DNA from: Alphaproteobacteria bacterium
GTDB taxonomy: Bacteria > Pseudomonadota > Alphaproteobacteria > Micavibrionales > Micavibrionaceae
Assembly: GCA_002701555.1 (NCBI GenBank)
Contig: NZVS01000041.1
Span: forward strand, 1 to 9,842
Direction: 5' to 3'
DNA length: 9,842 nucleotides
Part shown: one piece after another, positions 1-6,538 of the stretch
Numbering within the stretch: position 1 is the first letter of the stretch
How the letters are laid out: each line of letters opens with the position of its first letter
The notes under the pieces: generated by a model
The model's database searches: none
Seen by the model: only the letters and a program-made list of their open reading frames with translations
What the model was told of the DNA's origin: nothing
Translations under genes and position numbers: made by a program

Positions 1-410
1 ACCTGGCCTAATGCTTGCGTATTTGTAACATCATCAGTAACAGCCTGAGTTTCAAAACGCCCTTCCCCAAAAACAGCCCGGAAAAGAAGCAACAATTCAG
101 CAAGGAGGACCACCCCTAAAACTATTCCGATGGGGGCATATTTAACAACACCTTCGCGTAGCCTCGAAAAATCAATATCCAGCATCATAACAACGAAGAG
201 GAAAAGCACCGCCACAGCGCCTACATAAACAATGACCAAAATCATGGCCACAAATTCTGCACCGAGCATCAGGAACAACCCGGCCGCATTGAAGAAAGCC
301 AGGATCAGACATAAAACAGAGTGAACCGGATTTTTCAATGTAATGACCGCCGTCGCGCTTAAAAGCATGACAGAGGCAAATAAATAAAAAACAACGGCTT
401 GAACAATCAT
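1..410 (-). CDS. nuoJ: NADH-quinone oxidoreductase subunit J (NuoJ), 3' end outside window
   Basis: NuoJ is a small integral membrane subunit of complex I (the ND6 homologue), in the proton-pumping arm. The ATG at 410-408 opens a frame that runs unbroken off the left edge and gives 136 residues. It begins MIVQAVVFYLFASVML. The family signature follows at about residues 50-75: GAEFVAMILVIVYVGAVAVL, then FLFVVMMLDID. Hydrophobic segments lie near residues 3-23, 28-48, 52-77 and 92-112, as expected for the first four of five helices. The family is usually about 200 residues, so roughly a third is missing. The ribosome site is weak (GGATCG about 5 bases before the ATG). Its normal neighbour nuoI lies 1479 bp upstream, beyond an inverted DUF2254 gene, so nuoJ probably has its own promoter in the 165-bp spacer or is reached by read-through. 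A different frame of this stretch is also open but encodes no recognisable protein. Confidence 0.95.
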   Translation of the reverse strand, partial: MIVQAVVFYLFASVMLLSATAVITLKNPVHSVLCLILAFFNAAGLFLMLGAEFVAMILVIVYVGAVAVLFLFVVMMLDIDFSRLREGVVKYAPIGIVLGVVLLAELLLLFRAVFGEGRFETQAVTDDVTNTQALGQ

Positions 411-451
411 GAGGCGATCCGCGAATTGTGTTTAACAAACATATATGAAGT

Positions 452-480
452 GTTTTATAGATTCCTCATATACAGTGCAA
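452..480 (-). promoter_or_regulatory. Candidate promoter for nuoJ
   Basis: Reading the minus strand, a -35-like TTGCAC at 480-475 is followed by TATAAA at 459-454 (spacing 15) or TAAAAC at 457-452 (spacing 17). The elements lie about 40 bases before the nuoJ ATG. Its position fits a restart of transcription for the part of the nuo operon cut off by the inverted DUF2254 gene. It was assigned by eye from consensus matching in an AT-rich spacer, so it is only a candidate. Confidence 0.4.
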
Positions 481-501
481 GGGGCAAAGCAGGATTTCCC
501 C
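481..501. repeat. Short imperfect inverted repeat in the divergent spacer
   Basis: GGGGCAAA (481-488) pairs with TTTCCCC (495-501), with one bulged C and a six-base loop. It abuts the candidate -35 element of nuoJ. It is not followed by a T run on either strand, so it does not look like an intrinsic terminator. An operator role is possible. It is the only G/C-rich patch in an otherwise AT-rich spacer. Confidence 0.35.
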
Positions 502-516
502 AAAAGTTATTTGCCT

Positions 517-543
517 TTTTAAAAGAATAATTTACTTTTAAAA
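517..543. promoter_or_regulatory. Perfect 9-bp dyad upstream of the DUF2254 gene (candidate operator)
   Basis: TTTTAAAAG at 517-525 is repeated as its exact reverse complement CTTTTAAAA at 535-543, with a nine-base AT-only spacer. The centres of the two arms are 18 bp apart, close to two helical turns, as for a dimeric regulator binding one face of DNA. It ends 32 bp before the DUF2254 ATG, in the expected promoter region. The AT-rich context makes chance repeats more likely. I could not assign clear -35/-10 boxes for the plus-strand gene here. Confidence 0.4.
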
Positions 544-561
544 CATAAGTTTAAGAAAACT

Positions 562-567
562 AAGGGA
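562..567 (+). promoter_or_regulatory. Ribosome binding site of the DUF2254 gene
   Basis: AAGGGA lies 8 bases before the ATG at 576 and supports that start. The context upstream is very AT-rich. It is a clearer site than the one in front of the divergent nuoJ. Confidence 0.6.
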
Positions 568-575
568 AAATAGAT

Positions 576-1886
576 ATGCCTCGCTGGAAATGGCTTATAG
601 CTAAAATAACAAACCGCCTGTGGTTCAGGTCTAGTATTTTCTGTATTGTCGGTATAAGTAGCGCGTTACTTGCCCTATATGGAAAAACCTTTATTCCAGA
701 TGAGTTCTCAAGAACCCTCGAAGCCGGTGCTATAGAAGACATTCTCAATATAATCGCCTCCAGTATGTTGGCAGTTACTATATTTTCCCTGACAACTATG
801 GTTTCCGCATTCAGGGCTGTTACAGCTAACGCGACACCACGCTCTACGAAGCTTCTTATTAGTGATAAAGCTGCGCAAAATGCACTATCCACATTCTTGG
901 GTTCTTTCATTTTTTCACTGGTTGGAATCGTAACAATAAAGCTTGGTTTATATGAAGATTCAGGACGCATAATTTTATTTGTAATTACCATAGGGGTTAT
1001 AACTTTAGTTGTTGCGACAATGTTAAGCTGGATAGAATATCTCATTAAGCTTGGACGTGTTGGAGAAACCATTAAAAGAATTGAACATGCCGCTACAGAA
1101 GCAATTAAAAAGACTGCTTCTGACCCTTATTTCGGTGCAAAACCTTGCAATATAGAAGATAAAGGCGCCCCATCTAAATCTACTGAAATCTATCAAAACA
1201 GAATTGGCTACCTTCAACACATAGATATGTCCTCACTGGGTACTGTTTGCGAAGATCAAGGCGTTGAGATCCATATAAATGTAATACCCGGCTCTTATTG
1301 TGATACGTCCACTCCTATTGCCTATGTCGTTGGCACTTGCGGAGATGATGATGCTGATAAAATACGAAATGCTTTTATGATTGATGAAGATAGATCATTT
1401 ACTCAAGACCCTCGTTATGGGTTGATAGTACTTTCTGAAATAGCGTCCAAAGCGTTATCCCCTGCAGTTAACGATCCTGGTACAGCTATAGCGGTCATAG
1501 TTTCAATGACTAGGATTTTGTCTCATTGGCAAAGCAAGAAAGAACCCAAAAATGCCACTAATGGTGATAGTGAGGGCAAAAAAGACGAAGATTTTCCTAT
1601 CATCAAATACCCTTCTATTTTCATGCCTTGTGTAGATACCGCCAGCATGTTCAACGGTGCATTCAACAGCATAGCAAGGGATGGATCATCAATATTGGAA
1701 GTTCAGCTTTATTTACAAAAAGCTTTTAAATCGCTTTCGGAAATGAATGCTGATGGATTTAAAGAGAATGCAGAGAGACACTCTTACCTCTCTTATCAAC
1801 GTGCGTTGGCCGAGATGAGTATTCAAGAAGATAAAGACAGATTGAAATCAACTGTTTTGAGAAAAACCAAGCCTAAAAAAGTCTAA
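576..1886 (+). CDS. DUF2254-type predicted integral membrane protein
   Basis: This 436-residue protein of unknown function matches my recollection of the DUF2254 (COG4325) family. Four hydrophobic segments lie near residues 20-36, 56-79, 103-125 and 131-157. The second carries the family-like stretch ASSMLAVTIFSLTTMVSAFR. After these comes a long soluble region of about 270 residues. It contains YGLIVLSEIASKALSPAVND (about residues 282-301), closely resembling the family's conserved segment where a region of alanine/serine precedes SPAxNDPxTA. The tail is rich in Lys, Glu and Asp. The start is supported by AAGGGA 8 bases upstream. It is the only plus-strand gene in the window. It sits between nuoI and nuoJ, and its stop is 3 bp from the nuoI stop in a tail-to-tail arrangement. 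A hand count over 601-900 gives about 43% G+C, slightly below a nuoF sample, so there is no strong sign of recent transfer. A role linked to complex I is not established. Confidence 0.85.
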   Translation: MPRWKWLIAKITNRLWFRSSIFCIVGISSALLALYGKTFIPDEFSRTLEAGAIEDILNIIASSMLAVTIFSLTTMVSAFRAVTANATPRSTKLLISDKAAQNALSTFLGSFIFSLVGIVTIKLGLYEDSGRIILFVITIGVITLVVATMLSWIEYLIKLGRVGETIKRIEHAATEAIKKTASDPYFGAKPCNIEDKGAPSKSTEIYQNRIGYLQHIDMSSLGTVCEDQGVEIHINVIPGSYCDTSTPIAYVVGTCGDDDADKIRNAFMIDEDRSFTQDPRYGLIVLSEIASKALSPAVNDPGTAIAVIVSMTRILSHWQSKKEPKNATNGDSEGKKDEDFPIIKYPSIFMPCVDTASMFNGAFNSIARDGSSILEVQLYLQKAFKSLSEMNADGFKENAERHSYLSYQRALAEMSIQEDKDRLKSTVLRKTKPKKV

Positions 1887-1889
1887 GTT

Positions 1890-2372
1890 TCAGCGATAAG
1901 GTGCGTCTGCTGCCAAATTTGCTGCAAGTTGGGCTTCCCACTTGTCACCGTTATCAAGAAGCTTTTGTTTATTATAATAAAGCTCTTCACGCGTTTCTGT
2001 AGAAAACTCAAAATTGGGGCCTTCTACAATGGCATCGACAGGACAAGCCTCCTGACATAAACCACAATAGATACATTTTGTCATATCGATATCATATCGT
2101 GTAGTCCGTCTGGAGCCATCGGCCCTCGGTTCAGATTCAATTGTAATTGCAAGTGCTGGACAAATCGCCTCGCAAAGCTTACAGGCTATGCAGCGTTCTT
2201 CTCCATTTGGATAGCGCCTAAGCGCATGCTCGCCGCGAAAACGTGGTGAAATAGGCCCTTTTTCAAAAGGGTAATTGATTGTAGCTCTTGGCACAAAAAA
2301 CATATATTTAAGGGTTAACAACATGCCCTTAACTATTTCCTTAAGAAGGAGAGAATTTAAAAAATTATTCAT
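1890..2372 (-). CDS. nuoI: NADH-quinone oxidoreductase subunit I (NuoI)
   Basis: NuoI is the ferredoxin-like subunit (TYKY/NDUFS8 homologue) that carries clusters N6a and N6b and passes electrons towards N2 and quinone. The 160-residue length is typical. An N-terminal amphipathic stretch (residues 8-26) anchors it to the membrane arm. Two 4Fe-4S motifs are complete: CIACKLCEAICP at 61-72 and CIYCGLCQEACP at 100-111. The family segment RFRGEHALRRYPNGEERC precedes the first. The ATG at 2372 has AAGG 9 bases upstream and starts 6 bases after the stop of the 165-codon ORF. Downstream, the usual nuoJ is replaced by the 3' end of an opposing gene 3 bp away, and I see no stem-loop with a T run to end the transcript. 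Confidence 0.98.
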   Translation of the reverse strand: MNNFLNSLLLKEIVKGMLLTLKYMFFVPRATINYPFEKGPISPRFRGEHALRRYPNGEERCIACKLCEAICPALAITIESEPRADGSRRTTRYDIDMTKCIYCGLCQEACPVDAIVEGPNFEFSTETREELYYNKQKLLDNGDKWEAQLAANLAADAPYR

Positions 2373-2378
2373 ACTCTT

Positions 2379-2876
2379 TTACCTTGCCAATGCCGGCCCT
2401 CTCAGATCATCATTCCATCTATATTTTAAGTCACTATCGATAGCGGCTACGCCTCGTAGCCCCTCATCCAATATTGTTGCGACTGAAGAGTCTATTCGTC
2501 CCATAGAAGTTAAGTCATTACAGTAGTCAGTGTCCTCAAAAGAGAAAATTTCATCAAAACTTTCCTCTTTCCAAAAGTTCTGCTTTGCAAGGATCTCACT
2601 CACAGGATTGTCTTTATGAAAAGGTAGAACGATATTTGTGTAACCTGCCTGAGATGCTTCTGATTTAATAAGTGAAAGAATAAGCCCCATCTTATTTAAT
2701 GGTTTCGTATTTACCCAATGGTTTTCTGGATAACTTAAATCTATCCAGGTGGATGCCGTGCCAAGATAGCGTGTCAGGCTGACTATTGTCGGTGAGTGGG
2801 GCATCTGCGAAAATGCTTCGCTGCTGGCACGTCTAAAACTGTCTGATAGTTCAATTAAATCTAAAGTCTTGCTCAT
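2379..2876 (-). CDS. Uncharacterised 165-residue protein between nuoH and nuoI, weakly GNAT-like
   Basis: I do not recognise this protein with confidence. It is soluble and acidic towards its C-terminus, with no signal peptide, membrane segment or cysteine cluster. Residues 64-103 read like the end of a GNAT acetyltransferase fold. They comprise a helix GLILSLIKSEASQAGY, a strand NIVLPFH, then DNPVSEILAKQNFWKE, recalling the family pattern of Asn, a helix and a final G/NF turn. The acetyl-CoA loop (R/QxxGxG/A) is not evident, so it may be a degenerate or non-catalytic relative, or the likeness may be accidental. The start at 2876 has GGGA 8 bases upstream and lies 3 bases after the nuoH stop. 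The stop is 6 bases before nuoI. This packing makes it a genuine member of the operon. It could be an assembly or accessory factor, but that rests on position alone. Confidence 0.85.
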   Translation of the reverse strand: MSKTLDLIELSDSFRRASSEAFSQMPHSPTIVSLTRYLGTASTWIDLSYPENHWVNTKPLNKMGLILSLIKSEASQAGYTNIVLPFHKDNPVSEILAKQNFWKEESFDEIFSFEDTDYCNDLTSMGRIDSSVATILDEGLRGVAAIDSDLKYRWNDDLRGPALAR

Positions 2877-2879
2877 AAT

Positions 2880-3893
2880 TTACATCCCGGGTAATTGGTT
2901 AGTGTAAATTAGGAAACCCGAAACGACAAGAACCCATAGAAGTGTTAGTGGAAGGAAAACTTTCCACCCCAATCTCATTAATTGGTCGTAACGGTATCTA
3001 GGGAATGTGGCCCTTGACCAAATAAAGAAGAACAGAACAAGGCAGGTCTTAAGTACGAACCAAACAGCTCCGGGTACAAATGATAAAAACTCAATACCGA
3101 ACGGGACTTTCCACCCCCCCAAAAACAGGATGGTTGTCATTGCGCTCATTAGAATCATATTGATGTATTCACCCAAAAAGAACAGTGCAAAGGTAAAAGA
3201 AGAATATTCAACCATGAACCCGCCGGACAACTCCGATTCTCCTTCCGGAAGGTCAAAAGGCGCGCGATTGGTTTCTGCCAATATAGAAACAAGAAAGATA
3301 ATGAGCATTGGAAAAAGAAGAACATTCATTCCAAAACTACGTTCTGCCAAAACAATTTCAGTAAGGTTTTGGGAACCACAGCATAATAGCACAGTAACAA
3401 TAACAAGTCCCATAGAGACTTCATAAGAAACCATTTGTGACGCCGAGCGCATCGCTCCTAGAAACGCATAACGGGAATTGGAACCCCACCCTGCCATCAC
3501 AACGCCATATACACCCATTGAAGAAATAGCGAAAAGATAAAGAATACCAACATTGATGTCCGCAAGAGCCAAACCGACATCAACAGGAATAACGGCCCAA
3601 GCAGCCAGTGCGAGGGTAAACGTTAGCATAGGCGCAATTAGAAAAACTCCCTTATTGGCCTGTGTAGGTAGAATGGTTTCTTTGGTCAAAAGTTTAATAC
3701 CGTCAGCAATAGGCTGAAGAAGACCGAATGGTCCGACCGTCATAGGACCCTGCCGGCGTTGCATAGCTCCCATAACCTTACGCTCGGCGTAAGTTAAATA
3801 AGCCATCCCCCCCATTACAACGCCGATTGTAATGCCAATATGAAGAAGGATCATTGCGAATGGCAATCCGTATGAAGTCCAGAATTCTAACAT
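2880..3893 (-). CDS. nuoH: NADH-quinone oxidoreductase subunit H (NuoH)
   Basis: NuoH (ND1 homologue) is the membrane subunit that forms the quinone chamber with NuoB and NuoD and links the peripheral arm to the pumping arm. At 337 residues it has the usual length and about eight hydrophobic helices. Signatures are AERKVMGAMQRRQGP at 36-50, LQPIADGIKLLTKE at 59-72, and the acidic loop RAPFDLPEGESELSGG at 210-225, followed by FMVEYSS. The loop's end reads ELSGG where I remember ELVAG or ELVSG in most relatives. A G7 tract on the coding strand (positions 3120-3114) encodes a Gly-Gly and leaves the frame intact. The start at 3893 lies 3 bases after the stop of the MazG-like gene. The ribosome site is modest (AGAGG, 11 bases away), so coupling to the upstream gene is likely. 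Confidence 0.98.
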   Translation of the reverse strand: MLEFWTSYGLPFAMILLHIGITIGVVMGGMAYLTYAERKVMGAMQRRQGPMTVGPFGLLQPIADGIKLLTKETILPTQANKGVFLIAPMLTFTLALAAWAVIPVDVGLALADINVGILYLFAISSMGVYGVVMAGWGSNSRYAFLGAMRSASQMVSYEVSMGLVIVTVLLCCGSQNLTEIVLAERSFGMNVLLFPMLIIFLVSILAETNRAPFDLPEGESELSGGFMVEYSSFTFALFFLGEYINMILMSAMTTILFLGGWKVPFGIEFLSFVPGAVWFVLKTCLVLFFFIWSRATFPRYRYDQLMRLGWKVFLPLTLLWVLVVSGFLIYTNQLPGM

Positions 3894-3896
3894 AGT

Positions 3897-4310
3897 CTAG
3901 GCAGCCTCTTCTTTTTCAAAATCTGACATTACTTTTTTAATATCAGGAGGCAAATAATTGGGGCCTTTCATAACCTTTCCATCACTCTCTCTATGGATAG
4001 GCTTTCCATCTTCGCCGAGCTTACTCATATTGGATCGATGAACTTCGCTAAAGGCAACTTCTTTCAGGTTTTGAAGTCCAAAGGAAAGATATGCGCCATC
4101 AAGCACGTATTGTAAATCTGTTAGGGCATCGAGAACCTCAACAATATCTTTTTGTTCCAACGCCTCTTTCAATTCATCCAACTCTTCTGCAAGCAAATTA
4201 ATTCTTAAAAGATTTGTTTTTTCGTTGGATATATCGACATTTTCACTTACAGGAAGTCCGTAAGCCCTATGAAATTCAGCAACTCTTTCAAGTGTTGTAT
4301 TTTTAGACAT
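3897..4310 (-). CDS. MazG-like all-alpha nucleotide pyrophosphohydrolase (phosphoribosyl-ATP pyrophosphohydrolase-like)
   Basis: This 137-residue protein looks like the all-alpha NTP pyrophosphatase superfamily (MazG / HisE / dimeric dUTPase), which splits nucleoside triphosphates or related nucleotides into monophosphate and pyrophosphate using Mg2+. The metal-binding pattern is complete: E42 E43 xx E46 in LLAEELDELKEAL, then E58 xx D61 in EVLDALTDLQYVLDG. It starts with VAEFHRAYGLP and ends with SEVHRSNMSKLGEDGKP, KGPNYLPPD. I associate these stretches with a stand-alone subgroup seen in bacteria and phages. The substrate is unknown. I chose the ATG at 4310, one base after the nuoG stop, because AGAAGG lies 9 bases upstream. 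The in-frame ATG at 4328 would lie in front of that site, overlap nuoG and add MRRRRK. It sits tightly between nuoG and nuoH, an unusual place for such a gene, so a housekeeping link to nucleotide damage near the NADH site is possible but speculative. Confidence 0.9.
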   Translation of the reverse strand: MSKNTTLERVAEFHRAYGLPVSENVDISNEKTNLLRINLLAEELDELKEALEQKDIVEVLDALTDLQYVLDGAYLSFGLQNLKEVAFSEVHRSNMSKLGEDGKPIHRESDGKVMKGPNYLPPDIKKVMSDFEKEEAA

Positions 4311-4311
4311 T

Positions 4312-6345
4312 TTACGCCGCCTTCTCATTTAGTGGTTTTAAAACAAACTCTTCATAACATTGATGCATTGTATCTGATGCACGGCAGATGCTATTCGCCA
4401 AATAAAAACCATCTGTGTCAACTTTGATATCAACATTTCCTATTTTGCCTTTAGATGAAGGGGTTACCCAACTACTTTGAGGCAATACATCAACATTTCT
4501 GTAATCCGGAAAGTCTTTATATATGCGCTCTCTCAACTCATAATGGCTAGAATATGCAAAGGTTTTATCCAGTTTTTCAGATAAGGCGCGCAAGATTTTC
4601 CAATCTTCTTTTGCTTGACCTGGTGCAAAGACTGCACGCTTACCTAATTGTACTCGACCTTCTGTGTTTACAAGCAGGAAATCTTTTTCTGTAAAGGCCG
4701 AACCAGGTAAAATAACATCAGCACGATGGGCACCTCTATCTCCATGATGTCCTTGGTAAATCACAAAGGCATCTTTAGAAATAGTTTCGAGAACTTTTGA
4801 ATCTGCATTGAGTAAATACACAACCTCTGATTTTTTTAGGTCAAAGTCACTAGCAAGCCCCATATCCAAGGCCGCTGTAGTCGCAGCATGAGCATGAACA
4901 ACATTAAACCCGTTCCAATTATTGTCTTTACCAATTACACCAATTTTTTCTGCCAATGCTGCTGTTGCTTTGTGAATATCTTCACCATCTTTATGCTGCA
5001 GAGCCTCACTCCCCAGCAAAATCAGAGGCTTATCAGCTGACTTAAACTCTTTGGCAAAACCGGATTTTGCAGTGCTTATTTTATCAATTTCTTTCAGGTT
5101 AGTTCCCAGAAACTCGCAAGGGTAGCCAAGGTCTATATCCTGCCCTATCACTGCAATAGGAAGACGCTTTTTTAGCCATGTTTTACGAATGCGTGCGTTT
5201 AGCAAGGCCGCATCTTGTTTCGGATTAAATCCAATAATGAGTATTGCATCAGCATCTTCAACACCGGCAATACCTGAATTCATAATATAATGCCCACGGC
5301 TCGCAGTAGAAAGCAACATTCCGTGTGGTACGGCAGATATATGTTTAACATTAAGAGCTTCAGCGAGGTCTTTAAAAGCGACAAGGTCTTCGACTACACA
5401 TAAGCCACCTGCCCTCATGCCGATTTTGGACGCCGGCACTTTCTGCAACCTTTCTGCACATAACGTTAAAGCATCTTCCCAGCTGCATTCCTCGAGTTTA
5501 CCCTTGGCATTTCGCATGTAGGGTCTATCAAGTCTTCTCTTCTTCAAACCGTCATAAGAAAAACGAGTACGATCATCAATCCATTCCTCATTAACATCTT
5601 CATGCAGACGAGGTAAAACACGCATCACTTCGCCGCCGCGGCTATCAACGCGTATATTGCTGCCCAAGCCGTTATGAACATCAACAGTCTCTGTTTTTGT
5701 TAGCTCCCACGGACGGGCTTTATAAGCATATGGCTTATTGGTCAATGCTCCGACAGGGCAAATATCGATCATATTTCCGGAAAGCTCTGTTGAAACAGCC
5801 TTTTCAATAAAAGTACCAATTTCAACATCTTCGCCACGATTAAGAAGGCCTAGCTCTGGAGTGCCTGCGACCTCTTCGCCAAACCTGACACACCGAGTAC
5901 ATTGGATACAACGTGTCATGATGGTTTTAATAAGAGGCCCTAAATCCTTATTCGGTACAGCTCGTTTTGACTCACGGTAGCGTGAGCGGTCAAAGCCATA
6001 TCCCATCGCCTGATCCTGTAAGTCACATTCGCCACCCTGATCACAAATAGGGCAATCAAGCGGGTGGTTAATTAGAAGCATTTCCATTACACCGCGTCTT
6101 GCTTTTTTTACAACATCGGACTCGGTTTCAACTTCCATTCCATCGCCTACCGCCATTGCGCAAGAGGCAACCGGCTTAGGTGCCCCTTTGACTTCTACTA
6201 GACACATGCGGCAATTAGCGGGCACGCTCAGGCGGTCGTGATAACAAAAACGAGGTATTTCATAACCGACTTGTTCTGCGGCCTGCAAAATAGATGTACC
6301 GTTTTCGACTTCAACTTCTGTTCCGTTTATCTTTAACTTAGGCAT
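4312..6345 (-). CDS. nuoG: NADH-quinone oxidoreductase subunit G (NuoG)
   Basis: NuoG (NDUFS1 homologue) is the largest peripheral-arm subunit. It relays electrons from NuoF towards NuoI. The N-terminal 2Fe-2S domain (N1b) has C34, C45, C48 and C62. The N3 cluster uses H94, C98, C101 and C107 (HPLDCPICDQGGEC). The N4 cluster uses C146, C149, C152 and C196 (CIQCTRC, then CPVGAL). The rest, from about residue 215, is a molybdopterin-oxidoreductase-like domain without cofactor ligands that I can identify. No CxxCxxxC quartet for an N7 cluster is seen after residue 200, as expected for alphaproteobacterial and mitochondrial forms but unlike E. coli. The 677-residue length is typical for the lineage. 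The start has AAGG 8 bases upstream and lies 4 bases after the stop of the 62-codon ORF. The stop is one base before the MazG-like start. Confidence 0.98.
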   Translation of the reverse strand: MPKLKINGTEVEVENGTSILQAAEQVGYEIPRFCYHDRLSVPANCRMCLVEVKGAPKPVASCAMAVGDGMEVETESDVVKKARRGVMEMLLINHPLDCPICDQGGECDLQDQAMGYGFDRSRYRESKRAVPNKDLGPLIKTIMTRCIQCTRCVRFGEEVAGTPELGLLNRGEDVEIGTFIEKAVSTELSGNMIDICPVGALTNKPYAYKARPWELTKTETVDVHNGLGSNIRVDSRGGEVMRVLPRLHEDVNEEWIDDRTRFSYDGLKKRRLDRPYMRNAKGKLEECSWEDALTLCAERLQKVPASKIGMRAGGLCVVEDLVAFKDLAEALNVKHISAVPHGMLLSTASRGHYIMNSGIAGVEDADAILIIGFNPKQDAALLNARIRKTWLKKRLPIAVIGQDIDLGYPCEFLGTNLKEIDKISTAKSGFAKEFKSADKPLILLGSEALQHKDGEDIHKATAALAEKIGVIGKDNNWNGFNVVHAHAATTAALDMGLASDFDLKKSEVVYLLNADSKVLETISKDAFVIYQGHHGDRGAHRADVILPGSAFTEKDFLLVNTEGRVQLGKRAVFAPGQAKEDWKILRALSEKLDKTFAYSSHYELRERIYKDFPDYRNVDVLPQSSWVTPSSKGKIGNVDIKVDTDGFYLANSICRASDTMHQCYEEFVLKPLNEKAA

Positions 6346-6349
6346 ATCT

Positions 6350-6538
6350 CTACCTTCTACATGATAGGCAATTGGTTTCTTCCGGCCTATTACGTTTTAA
6401 GGCCGCATCCATAATATCTTTTCTAACAACAGTAATCTCGGAAGCTCCGGCTCTGAAGGTAAATGTCAAAGGCATCAGCGGACGCTCAATTTCGTGTCCG
6501 CATTTCCATTTTCTGCCTTGCCGTGTAAACAATCCCAT
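6350..6538 (-). CDS. 62-residue Cys/His protein between nuoF and nuoG, function unknown
   Basis: I do not recognise this protein. It is short and basic, with no membrane segment. C13 and H15 (WKCGH) near the start and C57xxC60 (NCLSC) at the very end could together bind one metal ion such as Zn. Between them is a strand-rich core PLTFTFRAGASEITVVRK followed by a short helix. The ATG overlaps the nuoF stop by one base (TAATG), with AAGG 7 bases upstream. The stop is 4 bases before nuoG. This coupling to two N-module genes supports a real gene and suggests a small accessory or assembly factor. The zinc subunit NDUFS6 has three Cys and one His as ligands, but its spacing and sequence differ, so I do not claim homology. 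Confidence 0.75.
   Translation of the reverse strand: MGLFTRQGRKWKCGHEIERPLMPLTFTFRAGASEITVVRKDIMDAALKRNRPEETNCLSCRR

Noticed and set aside
172..438. Open minus-strand frame rich in Cys over the start of nuoJ
   Set aside because: It is out of frame with a clear NuoJ sequence and has no recognisable features of its own.
560..1072. 170-codon minus-strand frame opposite the DUF2254 gene
   Set aside because: The opposite strand encodes a coherent four-helix membrane protein with family-like motifs; the antisense frame looks like a by-product of its codon pattern.
2256..2271. Inverted repeat CCCTTTT-TC-AAAAGGG inside nuoI
   Set aside because: The loop of two bases cannot form a good hairpin, and the bases encode the ordinary NuoI segment NYPFEKGP, so coding constraint explains it.
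3114..3120. Seven-base C/G homopolymer in nuoH as a slippage or phase-variation site
   Set aside because: The frame is intact on both sides and the tract encodes a Gly-Gly in an otherwise normal NuoH. Nothing shows switching.
4311..4328. Longer start for the MazG-like protein at 4328 (adds MRRRRK)
   Set aside because: The AGAAGG ribosome site lies just after that ATG and 9 bases before the one at 4310, which also sits one base after the nuoG stop.
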